A stretch of 12,289 nt of DNA. It comes from Isohypsibius dastychi (lineage: Eukaryota > Tardigrada > Eutardigrada > Parachela > Isohypsibiidae). The notes under the pieces are model-generated. The model saw nothing but the letters and a program-made list of their open reading frames with translations, searched no databases and had not been told where the DNA came from. Shown here in pieces: positions 1-8,460 of this stretch. The position numbers and the translations under genes were made by a program. Location: NCBI GenBank assembly GCA_034696485.1, contig JAQIWT010001131.1:1-12289 (forward strand), written 5' to 3'. Numbering within the stretch: the first letter of the stretch is position 1; each line of letters starts with the position of its first letter.

Positions 1-35
1 AATGGTAAAATTATTATGAGGTACTCAAAGCTTAC

Positions 36-1686
36 TTCCGAGTCTTTCGCGCTGGCATTCCACTGAGGCAATCCGAAGTAATTTTTGGTCTTGAAATATG
101 ATCCGGCAATAAATACCTGCAAATTGAATCAAGAAATACAGATATGATTTGTGTCGTATCTCTCTATGAAAATACATGGTCTCCGTTAGTGAAGTTCAAC
201 CTGGCAGCTGAAGCCTGAAAACATACAAAAAACTGTCGTAAACAATTTTCAATAATTCATGGCTTTTACCATAACATTTCTGATTGTTCCAGGTGTTCCC
301 AATATGATGTTAACTAAAACAGATCAAAAATATCTCTACGATAATACTACGTGAATACTTCAACAATTGATATCAATTTATTGAATACGGAAAGTTCTAG
401 TCAAAGCAATAATAAAATTGATCAGGGTGTTAAATTCGATAAGCATCATTCCGGCTTTGTTTACCGCGGGATTTTTGATGAGCTTCAATGATGACACGAT
501 CGATGTCGCTGATGCCGCGGTCCCGTAAATAGAATGGGATAATATACGTTCTAATCATCGGTTTTGTCTTGAAAAAATCCATTGCGGTGGAAAGCGCCCT
601 CCAAACCGCATCATCAGCGTCGTACATAATCGTAACATCCGTAAAGTTTAACATATGTATACTTTCATAGAAAAATCTCCCGGCACGAGTTTGCGTGTAA
701 GAAAAGCCAAGCAGCGTAGGATAGCGAACCCGATCGGCCAAAAACGAGGCGATGCTTGACCCTTCCAAAAGGGGCAAGTTCCAGTCTAAAACAGGAAAAT
801 ATAATAAACGAATATACTAGATAAACATAAAATGAACTGAAAAAGCATGTGAAAGTTTGTTCATGGTAGAAAACGAAGAATAATCACGTTGTCAATACTT
901 TTCCGATTATTGTTCGGAAGGTCATCTGGTTGAAAATTCTATGAAACTCAGGTTAGAGATGAACAAAAAATAAAGACGATACAAGGACAAAAAAAATCCT
1001 TCATCTGAATATAATAAAATTGTACGCTTGCTTGGTAAAGGCTATTTTCAAAGGAAGATCCATTCAGAAATATTTTATCGTGCATAATTTATAAACCCTG
1101 TGGAAATGCGATATTGTGTGTTGCAAAATATCTGCCAGTTTTCAGATACATTCAGTTGATGTGAAATATCGCTACAATATATATGTGTATTTCTTTCGTG
1201 ATTTTTCTTGTTTCTGACAGCAATTTTCTTTGCAATTCATCGCCTGCGAGAAAATTAGGTTACTGTTCAAGCAATCTGGTTAAATACGAAATTCGGATAC
1301 CGTTAGTTACGCTCACGGTTTAATAAGCTGAGCAGCTGGAGGTTCGCAAATGTGCATGTTAGTCCAAAAAAAGCACTAATCGGATGTGACGAGTTGATTC
1401 TTTTATAGTACAATTCCGCTGAAACCGCCGCTACATTTGCTTCAATGCCATCACACGAACTCTGATACGGTTCCTTCGGCATTATCACTTCAAAATTGCA
1501 TCTGGACAGACTGGTACTCTTGACCTTCTCAACACCGATCTCAATCGCCGGTCCAATAATATGCATATCCGTATAAACTTGACTCTTGTACGGAATAATG
1601 AAAACGAGGCTCATGTTACAAGAAGATGAAAAAACCAATGAGGCAGTCCAAATTTGAATCAAAAATAACAAAAATGGCGTTCGCAT
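36..1686 (-). CDS. Receptor guanylate cyclase-like protein, N-terminal ectodomain (partial, runs off left edge)
   Basis: Five exons read on the minus strand: 1317-1686, 465-785, 270-313, 176-214 and 36-116. They total 855 nt, or 285 codons, with all phases consistent; a donor follows at 35 and the gene continues beyond the window. The start is the ATG at 1686: the frame stays open further upstream but only from a TTG, and MRTPFLLFLIQIW makes a good signal peptide. Exon 2 carries the ANF-receptor pattern RYPTLLGFSYTQTRAGRFF, followed by a FTDVTIMYDADD strand. Later exons give TPGTIRNVM and GSYFKTKNYFGLPQW. Every exon has a counterpart of the same phase in the complete receptor at 2326-7323, so this is a tandem paralogue. 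It should be a membrane receptor whose outer domain binds a peptide or similar ligand. The cytoplasmic half is not visible, so cyclase activity is an inference. The segment aligned with VYQEGFAGGDH of the neighbour is poorly conserved here (ASAARLNFTNGDH). Reading frames look intact. Confidence 0.88.
786..1316 (-). other. Long first intron of the partial receptor gene
   Basis: This 531-bp stretch separates the signal-peptide exon from the second ectodomain exon. The donor reads C|GTGAGC on the minus strand and the acceptor TTTTAG|AC; the split codon is phase 1, as in the neighbouring paralogue. I see no convincing extra exon, repeat or RNA gene inside it, only AT-rich sequence. Confidence 0.7.
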
Positions 1687-2325
1687 TTTGGAATTTACAC
1701 AGCTGGATACCCATCCACCTGTCAAAGAGGTTTAAATAATGGCGCTAAATGCGTCGAAGAACAGTTTTCCGTTTTTGAGGACTCTTGACTCTTGGGGAAA
1801 TCAATTGTGGGCATTTTAACGTTTGATGGTCGAATACTCAAATTGATCGCACTGAGAAAGTAATTGGTACAAACTCAGCTGGTTAAAATATGAGCAGTTT
1901 CGGGTCGTATGTGAAAGTACACTGAAATTCGATGATGATTAGCTCAACCGAAAATCGATAATCCGGATAAAAGGAACAGAATAGGTTTATAGGTAAAAAA
2001 CATCATCTGATTTTATCAGTAAAATAGATTATTTACATCCCATTTACAAATACAGCGGATAAATATACAGAAGGAAAATGGGTGACAAATTTGATTCCTA
2101 TTCTCAAAGTAAAAATGGATAAAAATACACAGTGAGTGCTACTGGAGATTCTCGCGTGATCCAATATAGTTCAATGATGCATGATAATTAAAAGAAGAAC
2201 GAACATGGGATCTTACTGAAAAAAAGCGTAATTTACAAAATCGGTTTGAAAATATTTTAGCTGGTAATTGTGGTATTTCGTGATAAACTGAGTTGTTAGA
2301 AGCCATATTCGAAAGTGGACTGGAG
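1687..2325. other. Intergenic spacer between tandem receptor genes
   Basis: This 639-bp spacer separates the stop codon of the complete receptor (2326-2328, minus) from the start codon of the partial receptor (1686, minus). It must hold the 3' UTR of the first and the promoter of the second. I found no exact AATAAA on the minus strand and no clear TATA/initiator pair. No open reading frame or repeat of note is visible. Confidence 0.6.
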
Positions 2326-5300
2326 TCAGAGAGATTGTTTGACTGACTTTAATTCTGGAGCTCCACTCAACCAATAGGTCTCAAGGTCACCTTTCCCCTA
2401 AATCACATCCAGATATTAGGAATTTAATATTTGTAGTCTGGTGTCATGCACCGATGATCAACATTACTAACCTTCACAAAAACTTTTCCACGGCTAGTCA
2501 AAACAAAATTGGATCGATCCTTTTGTTTACTGAGGAACTCTTTCGATACTTCCGATATTTGAATCTTGCCGCCTTAAAACTTGCGTATTAAAGCATTACC
2601 TCATGAAAATCAACGGCAATACCTTCGGAGCTGGTTTCCATTCGGCTGGCGGTGTTTATTGTGTCACCAAACCTAAAGGTCAACGGAAGCAGTATTCGAT
2701 CAATTAAAGTTGGTAAAAATTCGGAATTTGGAATTTAGTATAATAGTTTACCATCGACAGAACAATTTACAAACAACTTACAGGCAATATCGAGGCATTT
2801 TCTGACCAATTACACCACCCATGCAATTCCCGGTATGGAATCCGATTTTCAGCTGGATTACTAAGTTCGGCATGGATTTTATTCTGAACGTTTGAATGAT
2901 TTCCAGAAGGTGCAGTGCAAAATAACTGATTTCAGTAACGTGACGAAGTCGGTTTCGAACTGGAAGCCCACTGACAACCTAAGTAGAAAGATATCTTCAA
3001 TTTTGCTATTAGAATTATTGAAATATAATTGGTCGAAAAAGCTCACCATATAAGTATCGGTTATAGTTTCCACTTTGTAAGCATCAAAATTAGAGATGGC
3101 CGTATCGATGAGATTATAGAGTTCGTTGAGGATGATGACGACATCAAATGGATTATTTGCTGCTACGATGTCACCGAAATCTTCAACGCAGCTAAACAGA
3201 ACCGTGACGTAGTCAAACTCCTCGGGATCCGACATAATTCCAGCAATCATTCCTTGGGCAATGGATCTATTTAAAAAAGTTTCGGTTGACTTGTCGATTT
3301 CCCGAATTTATACACTCTAATGTGTTATTCGTTAAAAAATAACAATGGTTTAACGCATAGTTTAATACGGACTTTTTTTGTAATCAAATTTTTTCGCATT
3401 TTAAATTTGATCTTGTAATAACGTGTTACGAAATATATATGTATACATACATACATACACCGAATGACATTCTACCATTTTAACTCATAATGAAAAATAA
3501 AAATCTCACTTGGGTAGGATTTCGAACAGCAGTGATTCGATTTTCTTTTGTTCCTCTTGCAAGTCAGCAGTTCGTTGATTAACGACGATTTCAAGTTCTT
3601 CGGCATAAGCGGCCATCCTAGCTATCAAATTATCCGCTGCTCCTGTTGCCTTATTTCCGGCAATAGCTTTCAGTGTTTTGTCCAGATAAACAATGTCTGG
3701 ACGACGGGTGGGATCATGAAGGAGACACTGAGCAACGAGTCGGGCTGATCCAAATGTCTGATCGTTGTCCGGCAGGACGCGAGCACTTGGTTGATTCGGG
3801 CCTTGATTCTGACGAAGAAATTCCAGAATTTCTAAAAATCAATCAATTCAGAAAAAAACGTCAAACATTGTTCATTTTTGGGAAGCTAAAAATTGCATAC
3901 TATCTTGGTTGAGATCTTCTTTTGGTTTTTCCGGATCTTTCATCCAAATGACCTCGGACATAATAATTCCCAAACTGTACATGTCAGCTCGTCGGAGATC
4001 TTCAGGAGGAATAACCCGCATCAGATCTGGACGCTGGCGCGTCATCATTTCCGGTGCAACCCAAGACAGCTTTTTGTTGGAAAAGTCTTCCACGGGAATT
4101 GGTCGTAGATCTCGCAGAACGTAATCGGTGATCTTCACCACAAACCGCTGATCCATTAAGCATTTGGTGCTGCGCAGTTTTCCATGAGCTTTCATCCAGG
4201 AATGATGGATAAAATGTAGTCCCTGTAAAATAAAAATTTAAAAAAATGACCTGCTGTTAGATTAAATATGGTTTTCTGACCTCGACAATGTCGCGAATAA
4301 GTGAAAAACGCAAATTCCAGTCTGTGATGAACGTGTATGTTTCCGCGTTTTGGACGAGGTCGTACACATCTCCTCGCGGGCAATATTCAAAAACCAGGGC
4401 GCGAAAATCATCGCTGAGGCAAACGCCGACAATGCGAACCAGTTTGTCGCATTTTGTTTGACGGATCTATACAAGCCCAAATTGATACTATCATTGGAAA
4501 TATGGCAAAAACTAAGCCGGTGACCTTTGCAAGTTCTTGCTTGAAGGCATCCGTCATGACCATTAGCGAATTCGTGATGAGGTACACTCTGCTTCCACGG
4601 AACAAAGCAGTGTTAACCGCGGAGTGACCAAAAGCATCTTTGATTTCATCGATGTTAGACTATAATTTAATGGTTCAAAACTATCGTCGTAAAGCAGAAA
4701 AAAACAACTGACGTCAACGGATCCGGCCAGATTAGCTTTCGATTGCGTCCATTTGAGACGCGATAATTCGTAGGAGTGAACTTCCCACCATCGTAAATAT
4801 TTTCTCTCATTTCTCCGTTCAATACTATAGGCAAATATTGAAATGAACTCCTTCATTAATTTTTTCTAACGATCACCTTTTCAGAATGCCTAAAGTTGTG
4901 ATGGCCAGACAACCGATAACTGCACAGCAAGCTCCCACAGCATAATAAACTGTCCTGTCTAAAAGAGCAGAACCGAAGTTAATTTTCCATTAGGTATGAG
5001 AATTTGAGTGCCTCACCCCTGAGAAAACATGCTGGACTGTTTCCGGTGTACCCACAGAAAGGTTCGTTCGGAGGCGGTCTCCCGAGAACCCAGTTGACCG
5101 CCGCCACTTGTTGAACTTCCGTCTGAGTCTCCGGGAAATCAAACACTTTCTGAAAAACAGTATTTTATTCTAACCATTCACAATAAATATTTTTATGTTT
5201 TTGACTTACAAACCAAGTTGAAGAATTATAGTCGAAACTCCAGATCTCGTAATTCCCGTTGAGGTCGTTGTTCATATCCAAGGTCATCTCGCCCCGCATT

Positions 5301-7323
5301 CCATAAAATGTACGATTTTGGAACTTTTTCGACATATTTTTCGCATCGAACATATTGCCCCCTTCGCGAAGCGTTTCGTTTACAACTTCGCCAAAAGCAA
5401 TCACACTGTCATGGAATCCAATGTCGTGGGTATTCACCTGGAAATATGTCGTGTTTTCCACAAAAATAAAAAAACAAAATCAGTCAGATTTTATTACGTC
5501 ATCATCTGGCCCGATGGATTCGTTATAATCGCGTATCGCTACTTCTTCGACTCTTTTTTGAAACAAGCGAAATTCCGGGGAGTCGGGGATGCTCAGCCTG
5601 ATCAGAAAAAGATTCTGAAATGCAGTTCTTGCAGCCTGAAAAATATAATTAATTTGTTGATTTCGATGAATTCCCTTAAATACCCACTTCGTCAAGTCCG
5701 TCACATGATTTACTATCCGGTTTACAGGTTTCCCATTCTGGCGTTTTGAAGTAGTTCTTTGTTCTGAAGTATGCAACGGCAAAATAGATCTGAAAACCAA
5801 TCAACAGGACAAAAAATATTGCGAATTTTCTGTCTGAGAGATATCTCTACGTGGTCTCCCCCAGCAAAGCCTTCTTGATAAACTTTGACCTGGAAAATGT
5901 AATTGTAATTAACAAATCGATATGACAATAATTTATCTATTATAGTTAAATTATTACAATTTCAATTATGTATATATGTTTACAATTATAATCATAAAAA
6001 AACCCACAAAACCGAAAAGAAATATTAAAACAGCGGTCAATAAAATCCGAGTACACACTGAATTGAAAAACGATAACCATTTGAATATCCAAAAGGCGGC
6101 TACTTCAAATAATTCAATCGTGCCAAAAGATTTAACACTTACCATCATGTCTCGAATTTCTTTGGGCGGTGCGGCGATAAGCACAACTAAAAAATTACAG
6201 AAAATGAAGCATAATTCAAAACTAACTTTATTTTTACTAAGATTGAAACAACATACTTCTGGTAATTTTATGGGCTTCCATAATAGCTGCCGACGCATTA
6301 TCCATCTTTTCTCGCATAACACCTGTTGCATTGTCGATTCCAGGCCTTTTCGAAGAGTATTTCTTGCGTTCCACCTTGATATCTAGATTTGCCTTTATTG
6401 CTTCCTCGATGGAATTTAAAACCTGATACACCGGTGAGTCGTCACTGTACAGGATGACTATGTTTTTCCATTTGAACTGCCGCATCACTTGGACAACCAA
6501 CTGGCTTGCTTTGTATTGAGTATAGGACCACCGAATTAGCGTAGGATAACGCTTCTTGTTGTTCAAGAACATGCCAACACCGGCTCCATCCATCACCACT
6601 ATGTTGAATGCTGCAAGCATAAGAAATGATTACATCCATTTTCATCGAATTCATCAGAGCCAATGTAGTTAATCTTTAATGAATTCAACTGAATTAATAA
6701 TTATCTACCAACGATTCCAACAAATATGATGGGTTGAATTTTATTTAATAACTTAATTTAAATTTGATCGTTTATTTATTTTTCGTAAATGTCACTCAAC
6801 ATTATTTAATTTTGCTCAACAGTCGTCAAATTCTGAACGGAAAAAAATCTCATACATTTTGTCTACTCAAATTAGAAAGAAAAATTCTAGAAAACGGAGG
6901 CAATTAAAACACCACAAATTCGTTCTAAAACTGAAACTAGAAAATAAGAGCCAGCATACCCGTCGCAAGCTCAGCAACCTCTCTTGTTCCATAACTGCAT
7001 CCGGCTCCTAAAATCAAAGCAAGCGGCTGCGGCGTATTCTGGTATTTGTAGTGGTATTCCGATATAACTGCAGCGGCGTTATCTTGGACATTCTCGCAAC
7101 TTCCCGACTGGTTTTTGGAAATGATATAATTTATATCGCATCCTTGTAAAGTTGTATTTTTAACCGTTTCTAATGCGATTGTAATAGCCGGACCCAAAAT
7201 ACGCAAGTCAAAATACACATCTGTTTTATACGGCAAATAAGTAACGGCAGAAAATCCACACGTCTTATTAGCAAATGACTGAATAAAATGCGAAAGTAGT
7301 AGGAAGATTATCAATACAAACAT
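2326..7323 (-). CDS. Natriuretic-peptide-receptor-like receptor guanylate cyclase, complete, 19 exons, catalytic site altered
   Basis: Minus-strand exons: 6960-7323, 6257-6610, 6143-6186, 5851-5889, 5688-5789, 5498-5635, 5210-5437, 5017-5149, 4877-4958, 4713-4824, 4525-4659, 4281-4466, 3901-4222, 3510-3831, 3047-3266, 2782-2978, 2623-2672, 2472-2572, 2326-2397. They give 1066 residues, normal for the family. Order: signal peptide 1-18; ANF-receptor ectodomain to about 468 (KRYPTLIRWSYTQY, VYQEGFAGGDH, CGYTGNSPAC before the membrane); one helix about 471-492; kinase homology domain about 535-800 (VFEYCPRGDVYDLV, KAHGKLRSTKC, KITDY, WVAPEMM, RADMYSLGII); coiled-coil linker 815-853; cyclase domain 855-1035 ([39 protein letters not shown]); stop after KSVKQSL. 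The family makes cGMP from GTP on ligand binding. Here the first metal aspartate is Cys880 and the kinase-domain lysine position is Ile560, so catalysis is doubtful. The start is the first ATG in frame; upstream there is only a GTG. The partial neighbour is its paralogue. Confidence 0.95.
3047..3266 (-). other. Exon 15: first half of the cyclase catalytic domain, degenerate metal site
   Basis: This exon encodes residues 855-927. The stretch from Phe871 to Tyr904 aligns without gaps to the class III cyclase signature. The FSDIVGFT consensus reads FSCVEDFG here, so the first metal-binding Asp is Cys880 (codon 3188-3190) and the Gly of the loop is Asp883. The second metal Asp (Asp924) and the guanine-selecting Glu (Glu920) in [10 protein letters not shown] are kept. 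Frame and splice sites are sound (acceptor AAATAG, donor GTGAGC), so this is substitution rather than a broken exon. Confidence 0.85.
3443..3458. repeat. ATAC tetranucleotide microsatellite
   Basis: Four uninterrupted ATAC units follow an alternating AT run, inside the 243-bp intron 14 of the receptor cyclase (3267-3509). It is a short simple repeat with no sign of function. Confidence 0.8.
6611..6959 (-). other. Long first intron of the complete receptor gene
   Basis: This 349-bp intron separates the signal-peptide exon from the second ectodomain exon. The donor is G|GTATGC and the acceptor CTTGCAG|CA, in phase 1. It sits at the same place and phase as the 531-bp first intron of the tandem paralogue, although the intron sequences do not look alike. 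The interior is AT-rich and I see no exon or repeat in it. Confidence 0.75.
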
Positions 7324-7669
7324 CCTGTCCACAGGAAGCACTCGCACTAAAATTATTAAACTCAGGACTCAAGTTCTCTTTGATATTGACCGGTTAACAG
7401 CACTTGAACACCCATTTTTTTCGGAAGATTTATTATGGCCGATTTTAACCAGCCCCAAGGTTAAATCCCTTTTTCCAGACAATCATTGCCAGAGTAGCCG
7501 GTTGAGCCCCTTCTTATTCGATGGAGCAAGTGATGTGGAGCCCAAAAAAGAAAATCTCAAACACGTCAGGAACAAGAAGGACTTGATGTCATAAATTCAA
7601 TTACCCGGCTGCGGAAAACGTAAAAAAAATTGAATGCTCATGATTAATCGGTTGGTTTAATCGCGCCGT

Positions 7670-7689
7670 TTGTTTCACTCCAGAAACAA
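7670..7689. repeat. Inverted repeat, TTGTTTC-6-GAAACAA
   Basis: Two perfect 7-bp arms (7670-7676 and 7683-7689) flank a 6-base spacer ACTCCA. It lies 6 bases before the large palindrome and shares its GTTTC/GAAAC half-site core, which suggests a cluster of related sites. A dimeric transcription-factor site is possible; this is inference. Confidence 0.6.
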
Positions 7690-7695
7690 CGTTTA

Positions 7696-7721
7696 TGGTT
7701 TCTGACGGCCGTCAGAAACCA
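7696..7721. repeat. Perfect 26-bp palindrome
   Basis: The left half-site is TGGTTTCTGACGG and the right half is its exact reverse complement, with no spacer; the centre falls between 7708 and 7709. The symmetry stops at the next base on each side. It lies about 375 bp upstream of the receptor start and 740 bp upstream of the hydroxylase start. It could be a regulatory site for a symmetric dimer or a remnant of a mobile element; no target-site duplication or transposase is seen. Confidence 0.8.
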
Positions 7722-7758
7722 GATCCAACAACAGGAATTAAAACAAACAATTAGCAAT

Positions 7759-7794
7759 CCATGAGCAACCATAAGCAAAAAAACCCATGAGCAA
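7759..7794. repeat. Three direct copies of CCATRAGCAA
   Basis: Copies are at 7759-7768 (CCATGAGCAA), 7769-7778 (CCATAAGCAA) and 7785-7794 (CCATGAGCAA). The first two abut and the third follows after 6 bases of A/C. They lie 40 bp from the palindrome, on the receptor side of the hydroxylase gene. Function is unknown. Confidence 0.65.
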
Positions 7795-8460
7795 ATAAAT
7801 AATTAGGGCCCAGAAAAATAAAAAAATCTTCCACGCGCCAATGTGGATGATATGTGGGTGGATTTAATTAGAAAGGAGAAATAAATAGGACAAATGCATC
7901 ACGCAAAATCGTTTTGAAAAAAGGGGAACAAACGAACAGCTAAAAAGGTATTCGGATCAAACGTCAAACTGATGTACGTTAAAGACCAACATTTACTGGA
8001 TTTATTCGTAAATCGTAAAATATATTTTTCAAAGCGTCGTTAAATTTTATCCAACTAAGTGGTTTTTTTGTAGCTTCGTCGCTCCAGCTCAAATTGATCG
8101 ATAAACTCCAATCCACGTCAAACATAACAGTTTTTGGTGGGACTTGAACATATGTACCAAAAAAGACTTCAACACGCACCCCGAATATAACAAGAATAAG
8201 TTTGTGGTACCCCGCCTGATCCCGTCTTTTTAGCGGCATCAATAATTCTAACACAGTGGCGCTTGTAATTACAGATCAATGGTACTTGTTAAAACTCTTC
8301 GCGACCAAGGCGAAAAGTAACATCTGGTAATGACAATTGATGACGCGCCGGCTCTGCTGATTTCCGGAGGACGTTTTCACGCCATTAAAAATGTCATGTA
8401 CAAAAAGGCTAAAAAGCAGACCACAAAATATTGCGATCAAAACGGCATATTTGCCAAAAA

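Larger units (their letters stand above)
7324..8460. other. Divergent intergenic region between receptor cyclase (-) and beta-hydroxylase (+)
   Basis: This 1137-bp region lies between the two start codons and must contain both promoters. The structure visible is a perfect 26-bp palindrome, a TTGTTTC/GAAACAA inverted repeat next to it, and three copies of a CCATRAGCAA motif, all within 7670-7794. Two minus-strand open frames (7979-8254 and 8276-8521) lack ATG starts at their 5' ends and cannot be joined to each other in frame through plausible splice sites, so I do not call them genes. No clear TATA box was found for either gene. Confidence 0.6.

Noticed and set aside
1687-1725. Upstream extension of the partial receptor's first exon
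   Set aside because: The frame is open for 13 more codons but begins at TTG, not ATG, and would place a polar stretch ahead of the signal peptide.
3029-3274. Plus-strand open frame across the cyclase exon
   Set aside because: It is the antisense shadow of exon 15 of the receptor cyclase, whose minus-strand translation matches the family over its whole length.
5318-5749. Plus-strand 143-codon open frame
   Set aside because: It runs antisense through exons 5-7 of the receptor cyclase and two introns, has no recognisable domain, and the minus strand explains the region.
5976-6386. Plus-strand 136-codon open frame
   Set aside because: Lys/Asn/Thr-rich translation of an AT-rich intron and antisense of exons 2-3 of the receptor; no domain.
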